Shown one piece after another: positions 53,979 to 62,071 of a stretch of DNA of 64,000 bases. A program made the position numbers and the translations under genes. Each line of letters begins with the position of its first letter. The stretch's first letter is position 1. The stretch is from Sphingomonas sp. (GTDB lineage Bacteria > Pseudomonadota > Alphaproteobacteria > Sphingomonadales > Sphingomonadaceae). The stretch covers positions 248,001 to 312,000 of the forward strand of contig NZ_JANINP010000003.1 of the NCBI RefSeq assembly GCF_024508665.1, written 5' to 3'. The notes beneath the pieces are model-generated. The model was given only the letters and a program-made list of their open reading frames with translations. It ran no database searches and was not told where the DNA came from.

Positions 53979-55211
53979 TCACCCGCCGTGCGCGGTGATC
54001 CACTCTTCCAGCACCGGCGCAATCTGGGTACGCCATTTGCTGCCGTTGAAGATGCCGTAATGCCCGGCATCGGCGACCACATGCTTCTTTTCCGACGCCG
54101 GCAAGTTGGTGGCGATAGTCAGTGCTGCCTTGGTCTGGCCGAGCCCTGAAATATCGTCGCGCTTGCCCTCGATCGCCAGCAACGCAATGTCGGTGATGGC
54201 GCCCGGATCGACCCTGCGCCCGCGATGCATCATCTCGCCCTTGGGCAGGGCATGCCGCTGGAACACTACCTCGATCGTCTGGAGGTAGAATTCGGCGGTC
54301 ATGTCGCAGACCGAGCGATATTCCTCGTAGAAATCCTTGGTCGCCTCGGCGCTCTCGTCGTCGCCCTGGACGAGATGCTTGAACATCTCCCAATGCGAAA
54401 TCATGTGATTGCCCAGGTTCATCGTCATGAACCCGGCGAGCTGCAGGAAGCCCGGATAGACGCGGCGCCCGGCGCCCGGATAATTGAGCGGCACGGTCGT
54501 GATGACATTCTGTTCGAACCAGGCGAACGGGCGTTCGGTCGCCAGCGTGTTGACCGCGGTCGGCGCCTCACGCGTGTCGATCGGTCCGCCCATCATCGTC
54601 AGCGTCTTCGGCCGGCACGGATTCTTGTCGGCGCTCATCACGCAGGCGGCGGCGTAACAGGGAACCGAGGGCTGGCAGACCGCGAGCATATGTGCGCCGG
54701 GACCGATCGTCTCGAGGAACTCGACGATGTAATCGACATAATCGTCGAGGTCGAAACGTCCTTCCGCCACGGGCACCTGCCGGGCATCGCGCCAGTCGGT
54801 GATATGCACTTCGGCGAATGGCAGCATCCGCTCGACCGTGCCACGCAGCAAAGTCGCATAATGGCCCGACATCGGCGCGACGATGAGCAATTTCGGTCCG
54901 CCCGTGACGCCCTTGCGCACGAAGCGCTTAAGCTGGCCGAACGGCTTGCGGAGCACGATTTCCTCGACGACGTCGACTTCCTTGCCGGCGACCGTGGTCC
55001 GATCCAGCCCGAACTCTGGCTTGCCGCGCGGCGCAGAGGCGTGCGCGAATACTTCGAGCGCGGACGCGACCACCGGGCCGCCGCCGAAATAGGCAAAGGG
55101 ATTGGAAGGATTGCTGAGCAGTTCTGCGCTGAAATTGGCCCAGGCACTGGCGCCTGCCAACATCGACCGCTGCATCTCGTAGGCGTTGTAGAGCATCTGC
55201 CCCCGATACAT
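53979..55211 (-). CDS. phaZ: intracellular polyhydroxyalkanoate depolymerase
   Basis: 410 residues. MYRGQMLYNAYEMQRSMLAGASAWA is the familiar PhaZ start. The alpha/beta hydrolase core uses a Cys nucleophile: Cys 179 in AVCQPSVP, as in the PhaZa1 type. APMSGHYATLLRGTVERMLP and DAGHYGIFNGSKWR (His) complete it. It degrades granule-bound PHB in the cytoplasm; no signal peptide. A TGC-ACC-GCA motif 40 bases upstream may bind PhaR. Confidence 0.94.
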   Translation of the reverse strand: MYRGQMLYNAYEMQRSMLAGASAWANFSAELLSNPSNPFAYFGGGPVVASALEVFAHASAPRGKPEFGLDRTTVAGKEVDVVEEIVLRKPFGQLKRFVRKGVTGGPKLLIVAPMSGHYATLLRGTVERMLPFAEVHITDWRDARQVPVAEGRFDLDDYVDYIVEFLETIGPGAHMLAVCQPSVPCYAAACVMSADKNPCRPKTLTMMGGPIDTREAPTAVNTLATERPFAWFEQNVITTVPLNYPGAGRRVYPGFLQLAGFMTMNLGNHMISHWEMFKHLVQGDDESAEATKDFYEEYRSVCDMTAEFYLQTIEVVFQRHALPKGEMMHRGRRVDPGAITDIALLAIEGKRDDISGLGQTKAALTIATNLPASEKKHVVADAGHYGIFNGSKWRTQIAPVLEEWITAHGG

Positions 55212-55250
55212 GAGAAACCGTTTCCCCGGTATGAACCCTTAGGCCTGTGT

Positions 55251-55259
55251 TGCACCGCA
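55251..55259. promoter_or_regulatory. candidate PhaR-type site upstream of phaZ
   Basis: TTGC-ACC-GCA (inverted TGC/GCA with three-base spacer) 40 bases before the phaZ start. PhaR-type regulators of PHA genes recognise TGC-N3-GCA dyads; the motif is short and could be chance. Confidence 0.3.
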
Positions 55260-55409
55260 CACAACGCAATAAGCGACGGATCGTTGCGGCTTTGGGTATG
55301 TCGACGATGGCCATGGACGCAATCCTGTCACAATGCGGCACGCGGCGGCGCCCCGATAATGGGTACAAACCATTGCCCGTAACGATCGCGCGGCCTAGGG
55401 CGTCGAACC

Positions 55410-57191
55410 ATGACGGACTCCTCTGCCGACGCGTCTAAGCCGGGCCGCAAGCTGGGCAGCCTGGCAATGGTGTGGCGCTTTGCCAGCCGCTACCCGTTGC
55501 AGGTCGCGATCGCCTTGCTCGCGTTGATGGTGTCTTCCGGGGCGACTCTCTATTTTCCTGCCGCGCTCAAGTCGGTGATCAACGGCGGCTTCTCGCGCGG
55601 CGGCGACATGACGCACGTCAATCGCGTCTTCTATCAATTGTTCGCGGTGGTCGGCGTGTTGGGCATTGCCACCGCCACGCGCTTCTACTTCGTGTCGTGG
55701 TTGGGCGAGCGCACCGTCGCGGATGTACGGATAGCCGTGCAGAACAACCTTCTCCGCTTGGCGCCGCGCTATTTCGAAGAGAACCGCCCGTCGGAAATCG
55801 CGTCTCGAATGACATCCGACACGACGCAGATCGAGACGGCCGTCGGCACCACGGTCTCGGTCGTCTTGCGCAATGCGATTACCGGCTTCGGCGGCATCGT
55901 CCTGATGTTCGTTTGGGCGCCGAAGCTCGCTGGCATGATCCTGCTCGGAATCCCGCTGGTGCTCGGGCCGATCATGTTGCTTGGCCGCCGGCTGCGCACG
56001 TATTCCCGCACCAGCCAGGATCGCATCGCCGATATCGGCGCGATGGTGGTCGAAGTGTTGTCGGCTATGAAAGTCGTCCAGGCCTTTGGACAGGAACGCC
56101 GCGAAGGCGAACGGTTCGCCGGCGCGGTCGAGCGCAGCTTCGCGACCGCCAAGCGACGGATTGTCCTGCGCGCGTTGCTGACCGCCCTCTTCATTACCCT
56201 GGTTTTCGGCGCGGTGACCCTGTTGCTCTGGAGTACGGCCGCCGACGTCGCGGCCGGCCGGCTGTCGCCCGGCGCGCTGGGCGGCTTCGTCGTCGCGGCC
56301 ATCCTCACGACCGGCGCGTTTGCCGCCTTGAGCGATGTCTATAGCGACCTGCTGCGCGCGGCCGGAGCCGCCGAGCGGCTCGCCGAACTCCTGGCGGAGC
56401 AGTCGGAGATCGCGGCGCCGGTCGATCCCGTGCCGCTGCCGCAGCCGGCACGCGGCGCCATTACCTTCGACCATGTCGCGTTTCGCTATCCGACCCGTCC
56501 CGACGTCTCGGCCTTGTCGGATTTCTCGCTCGACATAACCCCTGGAGAGACCGTCGCGGTGGTTGGCCCATCCGGGGCGGGCAAGACCACTTTGTTCCAG
56601 CTGATCCAGCGCTTCTACGACCCGCAATCGGGTGAAGTGCGGATTGATGGCGTCCCCCTTCCCCAGGCGGACCCTGCCGATATTCGCCGTCGCATCGCCA
56701 TGGTGCCGCAGGAAACGGTGATCTTCGGCGCCTCCGCGCGCGACAATATGCGTTATGGCGAATGGGATGCGAGCGACGACGCCATCTGGGCGGCGGCAGA
56801 GGCCGCCAATGCCGCCGAATTCCTCCGCAAGCTGCCCGAAGGGCTCGACACCTTCCTGGGCGAAGGCGGAGCGCGGCTCTCGGGCGGCCAGCGCCAGCGC
56901 GTCGCGATCGCCCGCGCGCTGCTGCGTGATGCGCCGATCCTGCTGCTCGACGAAGCGACCAGCGCACTCGATGCCGAAAGCGAGCAACTGGTCCAGCAGG
57001 CGCTCGAACGGCTGATGGACGGACGCACCACGCTGGTGATCGCCCATCGTCTCGCCACGGTACGCGCCGCCGGCCGGATCATCGTGATGGATAACGGTCG
57101 CATCGTCGAGGAAGGCACGCACGCCACACTCAACGCCAAGGGCGGCCTTTATGCCCGGCTGGCCGCGCTGCAGTTCAGCGAAGCGGCCTAG
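55410..57191 (+). CDS. ABC exporter half-transporter (MsbA/LmrA-like, fused membrane and ATPase domains)
   Basis: 593 residues: six membrane helices (about 25-320) then the ATPase domain with Walker A GPSGAGKTT, Q-loop VPQETVIFGASARDN, signature LSGGQRQR, Walker B ILLLDEATSALD and H-loop IAHRLAT. It exports lipids, drugs or peptides as a homodimer; the cargo is unknown. The next gene on the strand is a reductase, separated by a palindromic repeat. Confidence 0.94.
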   Translation: MTDSSADASKPGRKLGSLAMVWRFASRYPLQVAIALLALMVSSGATLYFPAALKSVINGGFSRGGDMTHVNRVFYQLFAVVGVLGIATATRFYFVSWLGERTVADVRIAVQNNLLRLAPRYFEENRPSEIASRMTSDTTQIETAVGTTVSVVLRNAITGFGGIVLMFVWAPKLAGMILLGIPLVLGPIMLLGRRLRTYSRTSQDRIADIGAMVVEVLSAMKVVQAFGQERREGERFAGAVERSFATAKRRIVLRALLTALFITLVFGAVTLLLWSTAADVAAGRLSPGALGGFVVAAILTTGAFAALSDVYSDLLRAAGAAERLAELLAEQSEIAAPVDPVPLPQPARGAITFDHVAFRYPTRPDVSALSDFSLDITPGETVAVVGPSGAGKTTLFQLIQRFYDPQSGEVRIDGVPLPQADPADIRRRIAMVPQETVIFGASARDNMRYGEWDASDDAIWAAAEAANAAEFLRKLPEGLDTFLGEGGARLSGGQRQRVAIARALLRDAPILLLDEATSALDAESEQLVQQALERLMDGRTTLVIAHRLATVRAAGRIIVMDNGRIVEEGTHATLNAKGGLYARLAALQFSEAA

Positions 57192-57196
57192 CTTTT

Positions 57197-57385
57197 CTTA
57201 CCCTCTCCCCTTGCGGGAGAGGGATACGGAGACTTAGGCTCGCAAGAGCCTTAGTCGGAGTTGGGAGAGGGGTGCGGTCCGCAGGACCGCGCGGAGCTGC
57301 GCTCCGCATCACCCTCTCCAAGCTTCGCTAGCGAGCAAGCTCACAAGCTACGCTATCCTCCCCCGTCAAGGGGGAGGATAAGTTA
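57197..57385. repeat. multi-hairpin repeat between the ABC and reductase genes
   Basis: Several inverted segments in a row: CTCTCCCCTTGCGGGAGAGGG, CTTAGGCTCGCAAGAGCC-TTAG, GGTCCGCAGGACC, GCGGAGCTGCGCTCCGC, and CCTCCCCCGTCAAGGGGGAGG. Also GGAGAGGG/CCCTCTCC at distance. A larger, more degenerate relative of the other units. Confidence 0.75.
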
Positions 57386-57395
57386 GGAGATACAT

Positions 57396-58556
57396 ATGGC
57401 CCGCGAGTTCGATGTCATCGTCTATGGCGCCACCGGATTCACCGGCCGGCTGGTCGCCGAATATCTCTCCGAAACCTATCCCAGTGGGGTCAAATGGGCG
57501 ATGGCCGGGCGCTCGCTCAGCAAGCTCCAGGAAGTCCGCGACCTGATCGGAGCGCCCGCCGACGTCACGCTGATCGCGGCCAATTCCGACGATCCCGCCA
57601 GCCTGAAGGCGATGTGCGAACGCGCCACCGCAGTCATCACCACGGTTGGTCCCTATCAACTTTATGGCAGCGATCTGGTCGCCGCCTGCGCCGAGACCGG
57701 CACAGCCTATCTCGATCTGTGCGGCGAGCCTGCGTGGATGCGCCACATGATCGACGCGCATCAGGAGACCGCCAAGCGGAGCGGCGCGCGGATCGTCTTT
57801 TCCTGCGGGTTCGACTCGATCCCCTTCGACCTCGGCGTACTGACCCTGCAGCAATGCGCGATCGCCAAGCACGGCGGTCCGGCGCCGCGCGTGAAATGTC
57901 GGGTGCGCGTGATGAAGGGCGGGTTTTCCGGCGGCACCGCTGCCAGCCTGAAGGCGACGCTGGCTGCGGCCGCCAGGGATCCGCGGATCGTCGCGTTGCT
58001 GACCAATCCGTTCGCCCTGACCCCTGGCTTTTCGGGTCCGCACCAGCCGACCGGGCTGCTCCCCGAATATGACAAATCGGTCGGCGCGTGGGTCGCGCCG
58101 TTCATCATGGCGCCGATCAACACCAAGAACGTCCACCGCACCAACTTCCTGCTCGGGGAGAAATACGGCGCCAATTTCGTCTATGACGAAATGATGGTCG
58201 CCGGGCTCGGCGATCTCGGCAAAGCGGCGGCCGAGGCGATCGCCAAGGTCAATCCGCTCGCCGGCGACAAGGGACCCAAGCCCGGCGAAGGCCCCTCCAA
58301 GGAAGAGCGCGACAGCGGGCATTACGACATCCTGTTCATCGGCGAATTCCCCGACGACAGCCGGGTCGAATGCGTTGTTACCGGCGACAAGGACCCGGGT
58401 TACGGGTCGACCAGCAAGATGATCGCCGAGGCCGCGTTATGCCTGGTGCAGGATGTGCAGGGCGAGGGCGGTATCTGGACCCCCGGCGCGCTGATGGGCG
58501 ATGCGCTGCGGGAGCGGCTGACCGCGAAGGCGGGGCTGACGTTCCGCAGCGGCTGA
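57396..58556 (+). CDS. saccharopine dehydrogenase-like / trans-acting enoyl reductase family protein
   Basis: 386 residues. REFDVIVYGATGFTGRLVAEYLSETYPSGVKWAMAGRSLSKL is an N-terminal NADP-binding Rossmann domain. TTVGPYQLYGSDLVAACAETGTAYLDLCGEPAWMR and FSCGFDSIPFDLG are diagnostic of the branch that includes the mycobacterial trans-enoyl reductase for glycolipid synthesis. Activity here is likely lipid-related reduction rather than lysine metabolism; substrate unknown. Confidence 0.88.
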   Translation: MAREFDVIVYGATGFTGRLVAEYLSETYPSGVKWAMAGRSLSKLQEVRDLIGAPADVTLIAANSDDPASLKAMCERATAVITTVGPYQLYGSDLVAACAETGTAYLDLCGEPAWMRHMIDAHQETAKRSGARIVFSCGFDSIPFDLGVLTLQQCAIAKHGGPAPRVKCRVRVMKGGFSGGTAASLKATLAAAARDPRIVALLTNPFALTPGFSGPHQPTGLLPEYDKSVGAWVAPFIMAPINTKNVHRTNFLLGEKYGANFVYDEMMVAGLGDLGKAAAEAIAKVNPLAGDKGPKPGEGPSKEERDSGHYDILFIGEFPDDSRVECVVTGDKDPGYGSTSKMIAEAALCLVQDVQGEGGIWTPGALMGDALRERLTAKAGLTFRSG

Positions 58557-58562
58557 GATCAT

Positions 58563-58916
58563 TCACCCGCGGTAGAACAGCACCGCCACCCCCACGATCA
58601 CCAGCGAGATACCGACCGCCCACATCGCACGCACGCGCCCCGCCTGCTGCTCGCGATAATGGTTGGCGACCAAGTCGAGCCAATAATGGCCCGGCAGCGT
58701 CTCGCGCACGACGCCGGCTTTCCGGAGCTTCATCAGTTCGGCGACGTCGCTCGGCCGAGGACTGAAGGCGATTGCCTGTTCGGGCGCCAGTGCGTGCGCC
58801 TGGATCATCGCGCGCACTATGCGCGAACGCGTGCGCAGCATCGCCGGGTGGATCGGCGGCGGCGCCGCCGGTCCCGGTTGCGGCACGATGCCGATCAGGT
58901 CGAGCTTGCCGCTCAT
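58563..58916 (-). CDS. small membrane protein, paralogue of its upstream neighbour
   Basis: 117 residues: soluble N-part with helices (RIVRAMIQAHALAPEQAIAF, DVAELMKLRKAGVVRETLPG), then GHYWLDLVANHY and a single membrane helix near the C-terminus. GxYWLDL and the VG.S.V.VGVAVLF anchor match the 105-residue gene just upstream, with which it overlaps as ATGA. No known domain; topology suggests a cytoplasmic winged-helix-like part on a C-terminal anchor. Confidence 0.68.
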   Translation of the reverse strand: MSGKLDLIGIVPQPGPAAPPPIHPAMLRTRSRIVRAMIQAHALAPEQAIAFSPRPSDVAELMKLRKAGVVRETLPGHYWLDLVANHYREQQAGRVRAMWAVGISLVIVGVAVLFYRG

Positions 58917-59230
58917 CCGCCGCCGGCCAGGAACCCAAGCGCGGCGCCGATCGCGACCGCGGCCCCCACCGCCATTCCGGCGCGGCGACGGCGCGACTTG
59001 TTCCACGCGTCATAGGCCGGAAGGTCGAGCCAATATTTGCCCGCCTTGCCGACATGCAGCACGCCCTTTTCGATCAGCTTCTCGAGCAGGCGCCGCTCGA
59101 TACCGCGCCCCGGGGCATAGTCGATCGCGCTGTCGGCGGAGACGGCATTGTGCGTCATGAAATGCGATACCAGTCGCCGCCGGGCTCGCGCCACCGCTCC
59201 TGCTGCCGCACCTGCCGCTGCTCCACCCAT
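58913..59230 (-). CDS. small membrane protein, first of a paralogous pair
   Basis: 105 residues: Ala/Arg-rich head, then ERRLLEKLIEKGVLHVGKAGKYWLDLPAYDAWNKSRRRRAG followed by a C-terminal membrane helix. The ERRLLEKLIEKGVL...GKYWLDL segment resembles a winged-helix wing. GGGGGAG precedes the ATG. Coupled to the 117-residue gene, so both are made together. Confidence 0.68.
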   Translation of the reverse strand: MGGAAAGAAAGAVARARRRLVSHFMTHNAVSADSAIDYAPGRGIERRLLEKLIEKGVLHVGKAGKYWLDLPAYDAWNKSRRRRAGMAVGAAVAIGAALGFLAGGG

Positions 59231-59253
59231 AAGCCTTACTCCCCCGTTCGTGG

Positions 59254-59274
59254 CGGTTCAGCAATGCTGAACCG
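59254..59274. terminator. perfect hairpin between rnr and the small-membrane-protein pair
   Basis: CGGTTCAGC-AAT-GCTGAACCG, a nine-base stem with a three-base loop, 20 bases after the rnr stop (minus strand). No T tract; a partial 3' end or RNA-processing site. Confidence 0.5.
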
Positions 59275-59293
59275 GGCCGGCACCGTGACAATT

Positions 59294-61585
59294 CTAACGT
59301 CGCCGTCCTTGATGGCGAATGTTGGGCGGACGGCCGCGGCGTTTCAAGACGCGTTGGGGCTTCTTGCCCGGCGGCGGAGCGTATCGACCCTCCGGCAGCT
59401 CGAATCGCAACGCGCCGGATACCGGATTGGCTTCCGCCAGCCGCAATTGCAGCACCTGGCCGATCGCATATTCGTCGCCCGACGTTTCGCCGACCAGTTT
59501 CCTCGCTGCTTCGTCGAACCGAAAATATTCGCCGCCCAGGTCGCGCACCGGCAGCAAGCCGTCCCCGCCGATCCCTGCGACCGTCGCGAAGATGCCGAAG
59601 TTCTGCACGCCGGTAATCCGGGTCTCGACGATCTCGCCGACCTTTTCCGCCAGGAAGGCGGCGACGTAGCGATCGATCGTGTCGCGCTCAGCCTCCATCG
59701 CGCGGCGTTCGAGCCGGCTGATCGATTCGCCGATCCGCTCCATCCCCGCTGCCTCGTCGTCGGTAAGGCCGCCCGGGCCGAGACCATAAGCGGTGACCAG
59801 CGAACGGTGGACGATCAGGTCGGCATAGCGCCGGATCGGCGAGGTGAAATGCGCATAGCTGCCGAGCGCGAGGCCGAAATGGCCGTGATTGTCGGGCGCG
59901 TAATAAGCCTGCGTCTGCGTGCGCAGCACTTGCTCCATCACCTGCGGCCGGAAATCCACCTCGCCGATCTTCTCGAGGATATTGTTGAAGGTCTTCGGCT
60001 GGATCACTTGCCCGAGCGCGAACTTGACGCCCCAGGTTTCGAGATAATCCTTGAGCGCGACCAGTTTCTCCCGCGCCGGCGGTTCGTGGACGCGGTACAT
60101 GACCGGCGCCTTTTTCGCCTCGAGCGCCCTGGCCGCCGCGACGTTGGCGGCGATCATGTAATCCTCGATCAGGCGATGCGCATCGAGCCGCTCGCGCGGG
60201 GCGACCGACAGGATGCGGCCCAGTTCGTCGAGCATCACGCGGCGCTCGGGCAGATCGAGATCGAGCGGCTCGCGTTTGTCGCGCGCCTTGGCGAGTGCTT
60301 GCCAGCAGGACCAGAGGGGCACGAGCGCACCCTCAACTAACGCGTCATCCCAGCGAAAGCTGGGATCTCGCGCCTCACCGGCAGGACTCTCCTCCCGAGA
60401 CCCCAGCTTTCGCTGGGGTGACGACCGCGCATCGATCGCCGCCTGCGCGTCTTCATAGGCGATATTCGCTGCGATCCGCACGACGGCGCGGGTGAAGCGC
60501 CACGACTTGAGCGTCCCGTCCTTGGCGATCTGCAAGTGACATGCGAGCGCGGCACGATCCTCGCCGGTCTTGAGCGAACACACCTCCGCCGACAGGATCT
60601 CGGGCAGCATCGGCACGACGCGATCGGGGAAATAGACCGAATTGCCGCGCCGCCGCGCCTCGCGATCGAGTGCGGAGCCCGGGCGGACGTAGAAGGACAC
60701 GTCGGCGATCGCGACCACGGCTTTCCACCCGCCGGCATTCTTGGGATCGTCGTCGGGCGCCGCCCACACCGCGTCGTCATGGTCGCGCGCGTCGGCGGGA
60801 TCGATCGCGACGATCGGCAATCCGGTCAGGTCCTCTCGGCCGTCACCCAACGGCTGCTTCGCGACGCGCTCGGCTTCCGCCAGCGCCTCTTCGGCGAAGC
60901 GGTCGGGAATGTCGTGCTCGTGGATCGCGATCAGCGAGAAGCTGCGTGGCGCGAACGGATCGCCGAGCCGCTGCGTGACACGCGCAGTGATGCGCGGCGG
61001 GCGTCCGGCCTTCTCGGCCAGCACCAGATCGCCGGGCTCGGCGTCGCCCGCGTCGGACACCTGATATTGCCGCCGCTCGCGCTTCTCGACGCCTTCGAGC
61101 CACAGGCGATCGCCTTCGCGCCTGAGCACGCCGAGTATCAATTCCTCGCCCTTGGCGAGTTGCTTCATCGGATGCGCGATCCAGCCCTTGCCGGCCTCTT
61201 CGGTGCGCGCGAGGATACGATCGCCTGGGCCGAGCGCCGGTCGCTTGCTTCGCTCTCGGACGCGCAGCCGCGGCACCGGTACGCCTTCAGCGTCCCAGCG
61301 TTCTGGTACCGCCCAGATATTGCCGCCATCGTCGACATCGACGACGCGCAGCACGGTCACCTTCGGCAGTCCGCCCATCTCGTGGAACGCGCGGCCGGGT
61401 GCGCTGTCGATCAGGCCTTCGTCGGCCATGTCCTTGAGCAGCGCCTTTAGCGCGATCTTTTCCTGGGCGGTCAGGCCGAACGCGCGCGCGATCTCGCGCT
61501 TGCCCGCTGGCTGGCCGGACGAGCTGATAAAATCGAGGATCTGCTGACGGGTGGGAAGGCCGTGTTTATGTTTTGGTTTCGCCAT
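59294..61585 (-). CDS. rnr: ribonuclease R with an in-frame palindromic repeat insert
   Basis: 763 residues. A winged-helix N-domain, two cold-shock domains (about 70-235), the RNB catalytic domain with AIDPADARDHDDAVW (the four metal Asp) and a C-terminal S1 domain (VGEIVETRITGVQNFGIFATV), then a basic tail (RVLKRRGRPPNIRHQGRRR). About residues 386-415 (SSPQRKLGSREESPAG to DPSFRWDDA) are encoded by a repeat unit and have no counterpart in the family. The start is taken at MAKPKHKHG; a TTG seven codons earlier is possible. It degrades structured RNA 3' to 5' and helps trans-translation. Confidence 0.93.
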   Translation of the reverse strand: MAKPKHKHGLPTRQQILDFISSSGQPAGKREIARAFGLTAQEKIALKALLKDMADEGLIDSAPGRAFHEMGGLPKVTVLRVVDVDDGGNIWAVPERWDAEGVPVPRLRVRERSKRPALGPGDRILARTEEAGKGWIAHPMKQLAKGEELILGVLRREGDRLWLEGVEKRERRQYQVSDAGDAEPGDLVLAEKAGRPPRITARVTQRLGDPFAPRSFSLIAIHEHDIPDRFAEEALAEAERVAKQPLGDGREDLTGLPIVAIDPADARDHDDAVWAAPDDDPKNAGGWKAVVAIADVSFYVRPGSALDREARRRGNSVYFPDRVVPMLPEILSAEVCSLKTGEDRAALACHLQIAKDGTLKSWRFTRAVVRIAANIAYEDAQAAIDARSSPQRKLGSREESPAGEARDPSFRWDDALVEGALVPLWSCWQALAKARDKREPLDLDLPERRVMLDELGRILSVAPRERLDAHRLIEDYMIAANVAAARALEAKKAPVMYRVHEPPAREKLVALKDYLETWGVKFALGQVIQPKTFNNILEKIGEVDFRPQVMEQVLRTQTQAYYAPDNHGHFGLALGSYAHFTSPIRRYADLIVHRSLVTAYGLGPGGLTDDEAAGMERIGESISRLERRAMEAERDTIDRYVAAFLAEKVGEIVETRITGVQNFGIFATVAGIGGDGLLPVRDLGGEYFRFDEAARKLVGETSGDEYAIGQVLQLRLAEANPVSGALRFELPEGRYAPPPGKKPQRVLKRRGRPPNIRHQGRRR
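60343..60423. repeat. CGTCA...TGACG palindrome inside rnr (family B)
   Basis: CGTCATCCCAGCGAAAGCTG at the left and CAGCTTTCGCTGGGGTGACG at the right are inverted copies, with CAGCGAAAGCTG-type hairpins. The length, 81 bases, is a multiple of three and the unit is open in the rnr frame, adding about 27 residues to the RNB domain. Confidence 0.9.
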
Positions 61586-61632
61586 GTCGGCACAAGATAG
61601 GCGCAACCGGCCTTCCCGTCACCCCGCTCGCG

Positions 61633-61983
61633 TCAGCGCGCGAGCAGATCGATAATGTCTCGCACCAGCCGCGTCTGCGGATCGACGATATAGACATAAT
61701 CGTCGCGATAGACGTAGCGATAGCGCGCGTTGTACGGAACGCGCATGCGATAGGCGCGCGGGATCGCGTCATACCGCGTCCAGCCGCGATAGCCGATCGG
61801 CAGGCGCGCGCCGCGGTCCCAATAATATTTGCGCGCCTGGCCCGGTGGCATGCAACCATTGCCCTTCTTGGCCAAGCCGGGCGGACATCCTCCCCAGCGG
61901 CCTTGCCCGGGATCGGCGCTGGCCGGAGCCGCGAGCATGGCAGTCGCGGCCATCGCGCTTGCCGCCAAAAGGAACTTTCGCAT
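61633..61983 (-). CDS. exported basic, Tyr/Arg-rich protein (RcnB-like)
   Basis: 116 residues. Signal peptide MRKFLLAASAMAATAMLAAPASA; mature part has a paired-Cys block GGCPPGLAKKGNGCMPPGQARKYYWDRG and an Arg/Tyr-rich end YNARYRYVYRDDYVYIVDPQTRLVRDIIDLL. The PPGLAKK...PPGQA motif and YVYR-YVYIVDP ending resemble RcnB-family periplasmic proteins linked to metal homeostasis. Role uncertain. AGGATG precedes the ATG. Confidence 0.7.
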   Translation of the reverse strand: MRKFLLAASAMAATAMLAAPASADPGQGRWGGCPPGLAKKGNGCMPPGQARKYYWDRGARLPIGYRGWTRYDAIPRAYRMRVPYNARYRYVYRDDYVYIVDPQTRLVRDIIDLLAR

Positions 61984-62071
61984 CTTGACCGCATCCTGCA
62001 ATTGACGATGGCGGGAAGAACCGGCGAGATCGTCAACTGTTCCGCCCCCGTGCCAAACGAGGATTCGACTG

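Noticed and set aside
55395..57122. 575-codon open frame antisense to the ABC exporter
   Set aside because: Shadow of the GC-rich codon pattern of the real gene: low-complexity Arg/His/Gln/Asp translation, no motif, while the plus strand has all ABC motifs. The same applies to long antisense frames over the PQQ dehydrogenase (18342-20120), Uup (10947-12302), glnA (24786-26354) and putA (47847-49607).
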